The notes: generated from the letters alone by a model not told the origin. DNA of 64,000 nt from Pseudomonas frederiksbergensis (GCF_900105495.1 NZ_FNTF01000002.1:2641501-2705500); one strand, 5' to 3'. Numbered from the stretch's first letter, positions 1 to 9,267 are shown. Numbers and translations are program-made.

Positions 1-1
1 G

Positions 2-3000
2 CTCAATAACCTCAGTGGCAGCGTACGTCACGCAGCGCAGGGGCTATTCGACCTCGACCTGAATAACCTGACTGGCAGCCAGGGCAGCCTCACCGGTCTG
101 GGCAATGGCAGTTGGGACATTGGCTCCGTCAATGGAGTGGGCACCTGGCAACTCAACGGTGGCCTGAACTACACCAGCGCGCAAGACCTGGCTCTCAATG
201 CCGGTGAGCGTATCGCCAGCGCTTCGGCGCTGAGCCTGAATGTCGCCAACCTGAACAACGCCGGTGAACTGCTCAGCGACGGCAACCTGTCGTTGGCCCT
301 GGGCGGCAATCTGGTCAACAGTGGTCGTATCTCGGCCAAGCAAAAACTGACCATCGGCGCCAATGACCTGATCCAGCGCGACGGGCGTCTGGTCAGTGGC
401 GGCGACACCGAACTGAACCTGCGCGGCACCCTCGACAACCTTGGTCGCCTGATCGCCAATCAAAACCTGACGGTGACGGCGGCCCGGATCGATAACAAAG
501 GCACCCTCGGCGCTCAAGGCAAGGTCACCTTCTACGCGGCCAACGGCATCAGTAACGGCGCCGATACCCTGTTGTTCAGCGGCGGCGCGATGGAACTGCA
601 CGGCAACAGCCTGAGCAACTATTTCGGCGATATCTACAGCCGCGGCAACCTGACCTTCAGTGCCCTGAACGGCGGCCGTGCGGCCTCGTTCAGCAACCTG
701 TCGGCCACTATCGAAAGCGAAGGCGACATCGACATTAACGTCGCGTCGCTGGTGAACGCCAAATCCGAATTCGAACTGACGTCCGGGCAATCTTCCGGCA
801 GCCTGGATTGGAATTGCGGCCAGCATTGCGATGGTAGCGATGGCTGGAAACGCGGCAAGATCACCATCATCACCGAGTTCAACGACACCGTACTCAAGGA
901 CTCTCGCGCTTCGCGGTTGGTGGCTGGCAAAAACTTCACCGTCCACGCCAATCAGGTCGAAAACCGTTACAGCCTGATGGCGGCTAACGGCAACCTCGAC
1001 CTGACCGCCGACAACCTGCTCAACCAGGGAGCCGCGTCGCGCTCGGGTCGCCGCGTCGTGATCATCGGTACCCCCGGCCGTATCGACAACAGCCTCTGGG
1101 ACAAGATGGAGTACATCGATGTTCCGGCGTTCAACGCGGCGACCGCGGCCGGCAATTTCGATGAAGTGCGTTTCAAGGAACTGAGCGACCGTTCGACCGA
1201 CGATCGATTCAGTGTGATGAGCGACGTCACCGCCTGGAATGAAAACGGCAACACCGTCTACGCGGCCGTATTGCAAGCCGGTGGCAGCGTCAGACTGAAC
1301 GTCACCAACAACATCCAGAACGGCACGCTTTACGAGAACACCTACGACCAACTGACCGGTTCGCTGAGCAGCGACCAGACCGCCTCGGTCGGCGGTATCA
1401 ACATCAACCTGGGCAAACGCAGCACCGACGCCAGCGCCCAGGTGCCCAAGGACGTCACGCGCATCGAACGTGTGGATGCCGAAGGTGTGAAGCAAGTCAG
1501 CTTCGTCCCGGTGGACTTCCGGGGTGTGCCGTTTGCCGCTGTGGACCCGACGGCGTCTTCGACCTTCCGACTGCCCCAAGGGCCGTACGGCATGTTCGTG
1601 CAGAATCGCAATCCGCAAAGCCGTTACCTGATCGAAACCAACCCGGAGCTGACCCAGTCCGCGGCGTTCATGAGTTCCGATTATCTGTTGGGCAAGCTCA
1701 ACTTCAGCGCCGATGACGCCGCGCGCCGTCTCGGTGACGGTCGTTATGAATCGCGTTTGATCAGCGATGCGGTGCTGGCCCAGACCGGCCAACGCTTTCT
1801 CGCCAACGGGCTGAACGACGATAACGAGCAGTTCCGTTATCTCATGGACAACGCCCTCACCAGCAAAACCGCGTTGAACCTGTCCGTGGGTGTGAGGCTG
1901 ACTTCCGAACAAGTCGCGGCCCTGACCCACGACATCGTGTGGATGGAAGAGCGCATCGTCGATGGTCAGAAAGTGCTGGTGCCGGTGCTGTATCTGGCGC
2001 AAGCCGAATCGCGCAACGTGCGCGGCGGCAGCCTGATCCAGGGCCGCGACCTGACCCTGATCGCCGGCAATGACCTGGTCAACGTCGGCACCCTGCGCGG
2101 CACCCACGACCTGTCCGCCGACGTCAAAGGCAGCCTCTATCAGGGCGGTCTGGTCGAAGCCAATGAACGCTTGAGCCTCATGGCCACGGACAGCATTCGC
2201 AACGCCCTGGCCGGCGAAATTCGCGGCAACCAGGTCAGCCTCACCACCCTCAGGGGCGACATCGTCAATGACCGCACCGCCATCGCCGTGGGCGAAGGCT
2301 CCGGCATGCGCACCCTGGTCGATGACGGCGGCAGCATCAGCGCCCGCGACACGCTGAGCATCAAATCTGGCCGCGACCTGACCAACTCATCGGCCATCAG
2401 CAGCGGCGGCGACGCCAGCCTGAGCGCCACCCGCGACCTCAACCTGCTGGCCACACGCAACGAAAGCGAAATCCACGAGATGGAAGATGGCGGCCATCGC
2501 TCCACCATCACCACCACCGTGGAAAACCTGGCGTCCAGCGTCACCGCCGGCGGCAACCTCACCCTCGACGCTGGCCGCGACATCAACGTCATCGCCAGCA
2601 CCGCCAAGGCCGAAGGCAACCTCACCGCCGACGCCGGGCGCGACCTAAACCTGGCCTCTGCCGGCGACGAACACAACGTCGAAACCCGCAGCAAGGACGG
2701 CAAAAAGCGCATCCACGAAGAGGACAACCACACCGTTCAGAAAGCGGCCGAGTTCATTGCAGGCGGCAATGTGGTGACCCGCTCAGGACGCGATACCACG
2801 CTGATCGCGAGCAAGATCAGCGCGGGGAACGAGGCGTATGTGTATGCGGGTAATGACCTGAATCTGCTGGCGGCGCAGAACAAGGATTACACGCTGTATG
2901 ACATGAAGGAGAAGGGAGGCTGGGGCGCCGAGAAAACCCAGCGTGATGAAGTCACGCAGATCACCCATGTGGGCAGTGAGATCAAGACCGGTGGCAACCT

Positions 3001-5254
3001 GACGCTGATCAGCGAGGGCGATCAGCGTTATCAGGTGGCGAAGCTGGAGAGTGGCAAGGACATCACGCTGGACAGTGGTGGGGCGATTGTTTTTGAAGGG
3101 GTGAAAGACCTGCATGATGAAAGTCATACCAAGAGCGATGGCGATGCTTTCTGGACCTCATCGAAAGGCAAGGGCAATACCGACGAGACACTGCGCCAGA
3201 CCCAGATGATTGCCAAAGGCAACATCACGATCAAGGCTGTGGAAGGTCTGCAAATCGACCTCAAAGAGGTGAATCAGCAAAGCGTCAGTCAAACCATTGA
3301 TGCGATGGTCAAAGCCGATCCGCAACTGGCCTGGCTGAAGCAAGCCGAAGCGCGGGGCGATGTGGACTGGAGGCAGGTCAAAGAAATCCATGAGTCGTTC
3401 AAATACAGCAACTCGGGACTAGGCCCAGCTTCGCAGATCATCATCGCGATAGCGTTGGCTGCCGTCATGGGGCCAATGATGGCTGGCATGAACACGATGT
3501 TGCAGGCGGTCGCGGTGAGTGCGGCGACAAAGGCTACCGTCAGCACCATCGACAACCGAGGCAACCTTGGGAAGGTCGTCAAAGACGTTACTTCGAAAGA
3601 CAGTATCAAAGGCTATGTGACAGCCGCCGCGACAGCCGGCGTGATGCAAGGGCTCAATTACAATCCGGGCGCATTGGGGCTGGATGCCAAGAGCATGCAG
3701 ATTGTGGCGATCAAGGTCACCGCCGATGCTCTGATCAAAACGGCTGTCTACGGCGGAAGCCTGAAGGACAATCTGGCCAGTTCGGCTGTCAGCGTGGCTG
3801 CAAGTATTGGTGGCGCTGTCGGTGCGGGGGAGATTGGCGATCTGCCCCTCTCAGAGGGCGGTTTGGCAAAAATCCTCTTGCATGCGGGCTTGGGTGGTTT
3901 GCTGGCTGAAGCGATGGGCGGTGATTTCCGCACCGGAGCGTTGGCGGGTGGCGCCAACGAAATACTGGTCGGATTTCTGGGTGACAAACTTCTACCCTCA
4001 AACCTCGTCCCGGGCTCTGCGGAATACAACCAGGCCCAGGCCAACCTCCTCGCGCTTTCGCAAGTTGTCGGTGTGCTGGGTGCGGCGGCTTCGGGTGGGG
4101 ATGTTGGGGTTGGTGCTGCGGTGGCGGCGAATGCAACGCAGTACAACTTCCTGGGCGATCACGCCGAAGCCAAACGTGATCAAGCGCGTGAAGAGTTCAA
4201 GGAAACAAATGGAATTGGCGCAGCCAGGCAACTGGTGGAACTGGAGGGTGCTGATCAACGAAGCGACAACCTTCTTGCAAAGTATCGACTGGACAAAAGC
4301 TCGCTCTCGGCCATGGAACTCGCGGAGCTAAATGCGTATGTGCAGGTTTACACATACGATATGGCGCTCAAATACGGTGAAGATGTAGCTCGTAGCCTTG
4401 CGAATGCCTTGATCCAGAACGGTCCTGATTCCGTTGGCGTTTACCCCTATGCCGGGACCACCGATGCAAAAAACGCCTTCGCCGACGCATTGCGAGCACA
4501 AGCGGGAGGCTTGTTCGATCAGTTGGCCTGGGTCAGATCAAAAAGTGAAAACGAGCTGGTCTATAAAGATGCCCAGGGCTATTTGCGGATTAACAACGAG
4601 CAACAGGGTCTTTCGAACCTCGGTAATCCTGCGCTATACGGCCTTACTGGTTCATTAGGGGCTGGCATACGCATCGCGGCAGCGGCCAATGGTGTGCTCC
4701 AGGCGGGTTATGGTGCGGATCAGGCGTTTAATGGTGATCTTTGGAACGCAGCAGGAAACATAGTGGTGGGGGCTCTGGGAGTCGCTAGTGTTAGGGTTTC
4801 GAGTACGCGTTTGCCGAATGCTTCGGGCATTGGCGAGCTTCCTGTGGTGAATCCCAATACAGGCAGTACCCTTGTAAAAGAGGTGGGAGAGGTATTTGAT
4901 AGGACTACGGTGGGTGCAAAAGTAACTGAGATAGCATTAAACAAGCTACCCGTTCCCAACGATCTTCCAATGAATATCCATATGGGGCAGCAAGGAAAAC
5001 ATATGCGAGGAAATAATAATTTCATTGAGGGGCGTAGCTATTTTAATGATGGTATAGATCCAGCCGAACTTCTGGCAGGAGTTCACAATGGCAAGTACGC
5101 AATCGTTGAAACAGGCGCGCGCGGAAATCCGATTGTGGAGTTTGGGCGCCCAATTGGTGTTGATGGGAGAACTGGTCAGGCTGTTACAAGAGGGCAAGTT
5201 CACTATGGTAAAAGCGGTGCTCACATTGTGCCCGACGCGAGGAAACAAAAATGA
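2..5254 (+). CDS. cdiA: CdiA/FhaB-type contact-dependent inhibition exoprotein, C-terminal part, with Ntox50 toxin domain (5' end outside window)
   Basis: The frame is already open at the window edge, so the signal peptide, two-partner-secretion domain and most of the filament lie upstream; 1750 codons are visible. Haemagglutinin-type repeats (GGNLTLDAGRDI-like) fill visible residues ~1-1090. A Gly/Ala-rich DUF637-like pre-toxin segment follows at ~1125-1340, then a short NATQYNFLGDH motif near 1378. The last ~97 residues look like Ntox50, a BECR-fold RNase toxin: a QGKH start, GRS in the middle and GKSGAHIVP near the end. In this family CdiB exports CdiA, which delivers its C-terminal toxin into neighbouring cells. 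The stop overlaps the next start as ATGA. This is the only cdiA copy here that still runs upstream into the filament, so I take it as the working gene. Confidence 0.92.
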   Translation, partial: LNNLSGSVRHAAQGLFDLDLNNLTGSQGSLTGLGNGSWDIGSVNGVGTWQLNGGLNYTSAQDLALNAGERIASASALSLNVANLNNAGELLSDGNLSLALGGNLVNSGRISAKQKLTIGANDLIQRDGRLVSGGDTELNLRGTLDNLGRLIANQNLTVTAARIDNKGTLGAQGKVTFYAANGISNGADTLLFSGGAMELHGNSLSNYFGDIYSRGNLTFSALNGGRAASFSNLSATIESEGDIDINVASLVNAKSEFELTSGQSSGSLDWNCGQHCDGSDGWKRGKITIITEFNDTVLKDSRASRLVAGKNFTVHANQVENRYSLMAANGNLDLTADNLLNQGAASRSGRRVVIIGTPGRIDNSLWDKMEYIDVPAFNAATAAGNFDEVRFKELSDRSTDDRFSVMSDVTAWNENGNTVYAAVLQAGGSVRLNVTNNIQNGTLYENTYDQLTGSLSSDQTASVGGININLGKRSTDASAQVPKDVTRIERVDAEGVKQVSFVPVDFRGVPFAAVDPTASSTFRLPQGPYGMFVQNRNPQSRYLIETNPELTQSAAFMSSDYLLGKLNFSADDAARRLGDGRYESRLISDAVLAQTGQRFLANGLNDDNEQFRYLMDNALTSKTALNLSVGVRLTSEQVAALTHDIVWMEERIVDGQKVLVPVLYLAQAESRNVRGGSLIQGRDLTLIAGNDLVNVGTLRGTHDLSADVKGSLYQGGLVEANERLSLMATDSIRNALAGEIRGNQVSLTTLRGDIVNDRTAIAVGEGSGMRTLVDDGGSISARDTLSIKSGRDLTNSSAISSGGDASLSATRDLNLLATRNESEIHEMEDGGHRSTITTTVENLASSVTAGGNLTLDAGRDINVIASTAKAEGNLTADAGRDLNLASAGDEHNVETRSKDGKKRIHEEDNHTVQKAAEFIAGGNVVTRSGRDTTLIASKISAGNEAYVYAGNDLNLLAAQNKDYTLYDMKEKGGWGAEKTQRDEVTQITHVGSEIKTGGNLTLISEGDQRYQVAKLESGKDITLDSGGAIVFEGVKDLHDESHTKSDGDAFWTSSKGKGNTDETLRQTQMIAKGNITIKAVEGLQIDLKEVNQQSVSQTIDAMVKADPQLAWLKQAEARGDVDWRQVKEIHESFKYSNSGLGPASQIIIAIALAAVMGPMMAGMNTMLQAVAVSAATKATVSTIDNRGNLGKVVKDVTSKDSIKGYVTAAATAGVMQGLNYNPGALGLDAKSMQIVAIKVTADALIKTAVYGGSLKDNLASSAVSVAASIGGAVGAGEIGDLPLSEGGLAKILLHAGLGGLLAEAMGGDFRTGALAGGANEILVGFLGDKLLPSNLVPGSAEYNQAQANLLALSQVVGVLGAAASGGDVGVGAAVAANATQYNFLGDHAEAKRDQAREEFKETNGIGAARQLVELEGADQRSDNLLAKYRLDKSSLSAMELAELNAYVQVYTYDMALKYGEDVARSLANALIQNGPDSVGVYPYAGTTDAKNAFADALRAQAGGLFDQLAWVRSKSENELVYKDAQGYLRINNEQQGLSNLGNPALYGLTGSLGAGIRIAAAANGVLQAGYGADQAFNGDLWNAAGNIVVGALGVASVRVSSTRLPNASGIGELPVVNPNTGSTLVKEVGEVFDRTTVGAKVTEIALNKLPVPNDLPMNIHMGQQGKHMRGNNNFIEGRSYFNDGIDPAELLAGVHNGKYAIVETGARGNPIVEFGRPIGVDGRTGQAVTRGQVHYGKSGAHIVPDARKQK

Positions 5255-5568
5255 TTTTTGTAACTGGTTTGCCCGACTGGCTAGTAGCATGTTTTCGGAT
5301 TGCATTGCTTGGCGAAATTTATCAAAATATAAGGGCTATAGCTGTCGGGTATAGTGAAGGCAGTGAACTATTGATCCGTTATTATCTTGATCGTGAACCG
5401 ACCGACTTTGATAGAGAAAGCGCGGAAATCGTGATAACGAATCTAGAGGCCGCAATAACAGAAGTGCGTCTATCTAAGGTTGATGTTGAATGCATATACA
5501 CATCGGATCTTCAAAGAGACTTGCCCCCCCTTAGCGGGTTTATTTACGCACGGCGCGAGATAAGCTAG
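5251..5568 (+). CDS. cdiI: Cognate immunity protein (CdiI) for the Ntox50-type toxin
   Basis: A 105-residue protein whose ATG overlaps the cdiA stop by four bases, the usual toxin/immunity arrangement, so it should be translated with cdiA. The N-terminal third is hydrophobic but has no clear membrane segment. A YYLDREPTDFD motif lies near residues 44-54, followed by an acidic, probably alpha/beta body. I recognise similar small proteins beside polymorphic toxins but cannot name a Pfam immunity family. Its role is inferred from position: it should bind and neutralise the Ntox50 domain in the cytoplasm. Base composition is clearly more AT-rich than the cdiA body, as expected for an exchangeable module. 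Confidence 0.8.
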   Translation: MIFVTGLPDWLVACFRIALLGEIYQNIRAIAVGYSEGSELLIRYYLDREPTDFDRESAEIVITNLEAAITEVRLSKVDVECIYTSDLQRDLPPLSGFIYARREIS

Positions 5569-5638
5569 GGGGCAAAAGGGACAGTTCAGGGGGGGATACC
5601 TGTCCGAACTGCAAAGTTGTCTGGCTGGAGAAGAATTG

Positions 5639-5830
5639 ATGACACTGAATAAGTATTGGAGGCCCGGGTTTGGAGAGCTGATTACTTGGTTCGCAATGGA
5701 TAAAAACGGGGCGGTTGCGGTCATGGTAAACAATTGCTTTGTGGGAAAAAAGGGGATTTATTTATTTGTTTGGCTTGTCGATGAAGAGGTGTCTAGTCCT
5801 GAAATAGGCTTACACCTGTTTCAGGACTAG
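5639..5830 (+). pseudogene. Orphan immunity gene, truncated by a palindromic repeat insertion
   Basis: The ATG is preceded by GGAGAAG and begins like a folded protein (MTLNKYWRPGFGELITWF). After about 36 residues the frame runs into the palindromic repeat at 5746-5862, which supplies the remaining ~27 residues and the stop. The natural C-terminus is missing. I read it as the 5' stub of an orphan immunity gene whose toxin and 3' end were lost when the repeat arrived or through a deletion between repeat copies. Function is inferred only from location in the module array. Confidence 0.5.
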
Positions 5831-5862
5831 ACATGTCCAGAAAATAAATCTGTCCCCTTTTT
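5746..5862. repeat. Palindromic repeat (ATTTATTT family) with a nested 14-bp hairpin
   Basis: The outer arms read AAAAAAGGGGATTTATTTAT and, in inverse, AAAATAAATCTGTCCCCTTT. Inside are perfect 14-bp arms (GTCTAGTCCTGAAA at 5791-5804, its complement at 5819-5832). Partial or degenerate copies lie at 6603-6659, 33504-33567 and 33912-33975, with half-arms at 9098-9130 and 20114-20134. It resembles a REP/MITE-like element. Confidence 0.7.
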
Positions 5863-5869
5863 ATTCGGG

Positions 5870-6100
5870 GATATAAATCAATTAAAGACCGAGCAATCGT
5901 TGCTGCAGTCAATTCACGAAAGATTTCTGGAGGGGCACAATATTTTTCAGAATGTTGGAAGGCTAGCTACTGATACTTCAATTTGGCCCGATTCCATTGT
6001 TGGTGCCAATGGTGGGGTGTCTATTTTGGACTATAAGTCTCGGGTGGAATTTGGTTGTAAATTACTGGGGTACTCTAAGAGTCAAGGTTGTGCGCCATGA
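5870..6100 (+). pseudogene. C-terminal remnant of an orphan CdiA-CT toxin
   Basis: An open frame without a convincing start (only a TTG at 5900) runs straight out of the palindromic repeat. Its stop overlaps the ATG of the next gene as ATGA. The ~75 residues (…FLEGHNIFQNVGRL…VEFGCKLLGYSK) match no toxin family I know. The overlap and the membrane immunity gene behind it mark it as the 3' end of a toxin module whose cdiA part has been lost. Confidence 0.5.
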
Positions 6101-6567
6101 GTGGAATAATTTATCCTCGTCGTAAAGTTTTTCTGGCTTTTTTTCTTTGTCCGCTAGTACTTGGATTCATTGCCGGAATTATCAGAACAGTAGCAGTGCT
6201 CGCCGAGCTGGTGAATAATCCAAAATTGTTGGGTTCGGTGAGGGGCGCTGAATTAGTGTTAATGCCGTTTTTAACCCCCCTTCTCATACAATTAGCTTTC
6301 TTATTGCCGTTTCTGGGTTACGCATTGGCGATTGCATTAATTAAAGTCAAGAAAACACCGCGTAACTGTATAGTGGTTTCTTTTTTTGGAGGTTGTATAA
6401 CAACGTTGTGGGTATTGTTGTTTATTTCGAATGTGGTGCAGAATATCAAAGGGGCTCAGTACTCAGACTATGTTATTGAGGTTTTGATACTGTTCGTCGC
6501 ATCGATGGCTACCTGTTGGTTAACGGCCTATTTGTTTTTGCCTGAGGGAAGTTGTATCGAAGATTAG
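6097..6567 (+). CDS. Predicted integral-membrane immunity protein
   Basis: A 156-residue hydrophobic protein with about four membrane segments (around residues 12-32, 50-80, 90-115 and 128-150). The ATG overlaps the stop of the toxin remnant at 5870-6100, which fixes the start. Membrane immunity proteins usually protect against toxins that act on or form pores in the inner membrane, so the lost partner was probably of that kind; this is inference. No recognised family. Confidence 0.62.
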   Translation: MSGIIYPRRKVFLAFFLCPLVLGFIAGIIRTVAVLAELVNNPKLLGSVRGAELVLMPFLTPLLIQLAFLLPFLGYALAIALIKVKKTPRNCIVVSFFGGCITTLWVLLFISNVVQNIKGAQYSDYVIEVLILFVASMATCWLTAYLFLPEGSCIED

Positions 6568-6602
6568 ATGTGGTAGGGGTGTTGAGATAGCATTGGAATG
6601 AG

Positions 6603-6659
6603 AAAAGGGGGCGGATTTATTTATTTGGCTTGTCCAGAAAATAAATCTGTCCCCTTTTC
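6603..6659. repeat. Palindromic repeat (ATTTATTT family), short form
   Basis: Inverted arms GCGGATTTATTTATTTGG and AAAATAAATCTGTCCCCTTT surround a short GCTTGTCC loop. The right arm and loop are identical to those of the copy at 5746-5862. It sits exactly between two immunity genes. Confidence 0.68.
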
Positions 6660-6680
6660 TCCAAACGGGAAGGTCTACTG

Positions 6681-7157
6681 ATGAAGCCTGAAGTTCATTA
6701 TTGCAAGTCCTGGTTTCGATTAAAAAAAACTGCCATTGAACCGTGTGACGACACCGTGGCACGCTCCAGGCATGTTTCGGGGCTGCCCTATACCGCGCTC
6801 ATTGGATCGGCTTCCAAACCTGCGTGTTTTGTAGAGTTGCTGATCGACAAGCGCATGATCGGCGTCGGCTTTCTGGATGCAATGTTACGCGAGTACCTGA
6901 CCTATCAATTCCAGAAGGAGGCGGACGGAAAGCTGTTTCTGTCAATGGTCACTCATCGCGATTTTCTGGAAGGGAGTGATAAAGTCGAGGAGGGCACTAC
7001 CTATGTTTTTCAACCGTCCGGTGAGCTGGTTATTAGAAAAGAACATTTCTATCCGCATAAACTTGAAGAAGCCCATTCAAATTTTGACCCCTTGAGAAAC
7101 TATGAGGCGTTTCCGGAATTTGGTGAGTATTTGGAATTGATCAAACTTGATCGATGA
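6681..7157 (+). CDS. Orphan immunity-type protein, 158 aa
   Basis: A soluble 158-residue protein starting at ATG after a weak AAGG-containing leader. Features include an SGLPYTALIG segment near residues 34-43, a basic middle and an acidic end (FPEFGEYLELIKL). There is no toxin frame directly upstream; the palindromic repeat ends ~20 bp before the start. I regard it as an immunity gene that outlived its toxin, on the basis of its place in the array and its AT-richness. I do not recognise a named Pfam family. Confidence 0.6.
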   Translation: MKPEVHYCKSWFRLKKTAIEPCDDTVARSRHVSGLPYTALIGSASKPACFVELLIDKRMIGVGFLDAMLREYLTYQFQKEADGKLFLSMVTHRDFLEGSDKVEEGTTYVFQPSGELVIRKEHFYPHKLEEAHSNFDPLRNYEAFPEFGEYLELIKLDR

Positions 7158-7237
7158 TTTTTTGGGATGAAAACGTGGACATCCACCCATTCTAAAATGG
7201 TGGGCTAACTCTCAGATTTATCAGTATGAACCATAGG

Positions 7238-7265
7238 AAACGGGCGACCCATAGGTCGCCCGTTT
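7238..7265. terminator. GGGCGACC hairpin, possible terminator relic
   Basis: A 12-bp stem AAACGGGCGACC / GGTCGCCCGTTT with a 4-base loop. The same stem occurs at 34594-34623, at the distal end of the CDI region. No long T-run follows on either strand. It lies just beyond the stop of the inverted remnant on the minus strand, so it probably came with that piece. Confidence 0.5.
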
Positions 7266-7316
7266 GCCGTTCTACCTGTTCCAGAAGCGTTCGACATCAC
7301 GTCAAGACATTTCCCG

Positions 7317-7481
7317 CTATTGCGCCGGAACCGTTCGGTTTAGGTGTTTCCGCTCGTCAATTACGCTTTCTGGATCCAACCATTCATTGACGCCAGAATA
7401 ATGGCCATCTAATATCGCGCCACTATTATGCACCATCGCATCAATGGTTTGACTGACGCTTTGCTGATTCACCTCTTTGAG
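7317..7481 (-). pseudogene. Inverted CdiA fragment fused to a toxin C-terminal tail
   Basis: Read on the minus strand, bases 7482-7432 match bases 3259-3309 of the main cdiA. The cdiA frame continues without a break into 37 novel residues (starting HNSGAILDGHYSG, ending NRTVPAQ) and a TAG stop. The 17 shared residues are LKEVNQQSVSQTIDAMV. A GGGCGACC hairpin follows it, as at the end of a transcript. It is therefore the tail of another CdiA variant, flipped relative to the rest of the array. There is no start codon and no partner gene. Confidence 0.72.
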
Positions 7482-8541
7482 GGTTCATTGCGCCGCCTCG
7501 GTACCGGTGGATGACCCGAACTATCAGGCGATCAAAGCGCTTGAAACTGATGGGAAAGGTTTCAAGGATGCTCAGAGTGCATTTTTCGCCACTGGCGCAT
7601 TTGACGAATACTCGAAATGGGATCAGGTCAATGACGACCTGCTGCTCAACGATAAGGATCTCAAACAGTCAGCACGGGCCAGCCGTGCGGTACTCGGGGC
7701 AATAGGAGCTGCTGCCGGGTTCGGTGGTGCGATACTCACCACGCCGGCTTGTGTGACCGGGGTCGGCTGCGCTATACCTGCGTTCTCGGGGTTGGGTGGC
7801 GCGGCCTCCTTTGTTGATGGATGGCAGGCCACGGGGCAGTTGTTTGCTCCCTACGATTACACTCAAGGAAGTAAGGTTCTCGCGTCTTTTGACAGTGCTA
7901 CCTATCCTGGTGACGTGAACCCGCTTCGCGACTATGGGACTGAAGCGGCCAAAGCGGCGTTGGAAATTGCGTTGCTCAAGGGGGCAGGGAAGTACCTGGA
8001 GGGGACTGGGGCTTCGGTTCTGGTTTCGGGGGTTAAGAAGGACGGTGCGGTTGTAGGTGATGGTGCAAAAGCAACTGCAAGTACTGCCGGAAGCGCTGCT
8101 CAAAATGGTGAGTCCGCGACAGGACTTCTGAGCACTCAGTTGGCCAAGGACGCAAAGTCGTATCTTACGGACATCCAAAGTTTGACGGGTAGGCAGTTTA
8201 CCCCTCAACAATTGGAGCTTTTGAAAGCTGATCTTCAAGAAAATTCTTACTCGCGCCTGTCTAAAGAAGAAGTAAAGTTGAATAGGGCTGAGTTTGATAG
8301 TAAGTTGCCAAGTCTGCGAAGAGAGTGGGAAAAGAATACAGGTGAGAGTTGGCCAAAAGAAACGTATGTTGATAAATATGGAAAGGAGGCTACTAGAAAT
8401 TACGACGCCCATCATGTTATTGAGAATAAGTTTGGCGGTAAGGCGGAGTGGTGGAATATCACACATGCAGTGAGAGGCGTGGAGCACCAGGGTGGTATTC
8501 ATAGGGCTCAAGGACCAGCGGAAAAAATATTTGGTAAATAA
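7477..8541 (+). CDS. Orphan CdiA-CT module with HNH-type nuclease domain, no natural start
   Basis: The native coding part begins near 7486. The only upstream start is a TTG that falls in the inverted cdiA scrap, so this is a 5'-truncated CdiA tail. Residues ~5-200 form a pre-toxin region with a Gly/Ala-rich hydrophobic patch around 65-110. The last ~46 residues carry DAHHVIENKFGG (H312, H313), EWWNITHA and HQGGIH, typical of the HNH/Endo VII nuclease superfamily; the expected activity is DNA cleavage. Two bases separate the stop from a SUKH immunity gene. It cannot be exported alone and may act as a donor for recombination into cdiA. Confidence 0.72.
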   Translation: MRVHCAASVPVDDPNYQAIKALETDGKGFKDAQSAFFATGAFDEYSKWDQVNDDLLLNDKDLKQSARASRAVLGAIGAAAGFGGAILTTPACVTGVGCAIPAFSGLGGAASFVDGWQATGQLFAPYDYTQGSKVLASFDSATYPGDVNPLRDYGTEAAKAALEIALLKGAGKYLEGTGASVLVSGVKKDGAVVGDGAKATASTAGSAAQNGESATGLLSTQLAKDAKSYLTDIQSLTGRQFTPQQLELLKADLQENSYSRLSKEEVKLNRAEFDSKLPSLRREWEKNTGESWPKETYVDKYGKEATRNYDAHHVIENKFGGKAEWWNITHAVRGVEHQGGIHRAQGPAEKIFGK

Positions 8542-8543
8542 TC

Positions 8544-8993
8544 ATGAAGAATAAAGAAGAGTTAAAGTCATTGATTGAGATTGTAACGTCCTCTGAGGAT
8601 TATGAAGGTAATTACGGCTACCATATAACAGGCGCTAATGCTGCGTTAAGCAATGTTGATGAATCAGATCGTCAGCAGGCTCCAAATGACTATCTAGAAT
8701 TTCTCACGGAATTTGGCTTTGGTGAACTAGACGCGGCATTTCACCTTGATGATGGTCCGGAGAAATACTCGAATATATGTGGCCGGGAAATAGCAGGCTA
8801 TGAGGGTATGTACGTATTCGGTGGTAACTCGAGTGATGTGCTATATGCTTTCGACGCAACGAATAATTGGCGTGTCGTAGAGATTAGTTCTGAGTTGGAT
8901 GGGGTTGATGTGTTGGCATCAAGCTTTTCTGATTTTATCTTGGAGAGGCTGAAGTATATTAAGGCTCTGATTGATCGGCGTGCGGCTAGCTGA
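8544..8993 (+). CDS. SMI1/KNR4 (SUKH) family immunity protein
   Basis: A 149-residue protein with the SUKH pattern: an early helix, PNDYLEFLTEFGFGELD near residues 47-64, a GYEGMYVFGGNSSDVLYAFD strand region around 83-102, and a final FSDFILERL helix. SUKH proteins are the commonest immunity partners of polymorphic nuclease toxins, which fits the HNH domain two bases upstream. The gene is intact. It should bind the toxin in the cytoplasm and could still protect the cell if this module is present in neighbouring strains. Confidence 0.82.
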   Translation: MKNKEELKSLIEIVTSSEDYEGNYGYHITGANAALSNVDESDRQQAPNDYLEFLTEFGFGELDAAFHLDDGPEKYSNICGREIAGYEGMYVFGGNSSDVLYAFDATNNWRVVEISSELDGVDVLASSFSDFILERLKYIKALIDRRAAS

Positions 8994-9141
8994 TTATTGG
9001 AAAAGTGAAAGACGGGGCCAAGGAACAGCGAGGTCAGACCACGATTTCAATCTTTAATGGTTTTATGTTTTTTATCGGAGGCGAAAAGGGGACCAAAAAG
9101 GGGACGGATTTGGGACGGATTTATTTACTGCTACGTCCACG

Positions 9142-9258
9142 AAAAATGAGACTTCATTGACGAGGGCAGAGGTAGATTTGCGGAACGCCACGCGTGATGG
9201 AGAGTGCTTGATCAAGGGCTGTGTCCCGGCTGACTATATTAAATTTATCGATAAATAG
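9142..9258 (+). pseudogene. C-terminal tail of another orphan CdiA-CT toxin
   Basis: An open frame of 38 residues (…NATRDGECLIKGCVPADYIKFIDK, stop TAG at 9256) emerges from a broken ATTTATTT-family arm at 9098-9130. A new ATG follows 9 bases after the stop. The layout is that of a toxin tail plus immunity start, reduced to a scrap. Toxin family unknown. Confidence 0.42.
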
Positions 9259-9267
9259 GTATTTGTC

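Noticed and set aside
44..2107. Long open frame of 687 codons on the minus strand
   Set aside because: It lies antisense to the clear haemagglutinin repeats of cdiA and has the low-complexity G/A/V/Q composition of a GC-rich shadow frame; copies recur wherever cdiA is duplicated.
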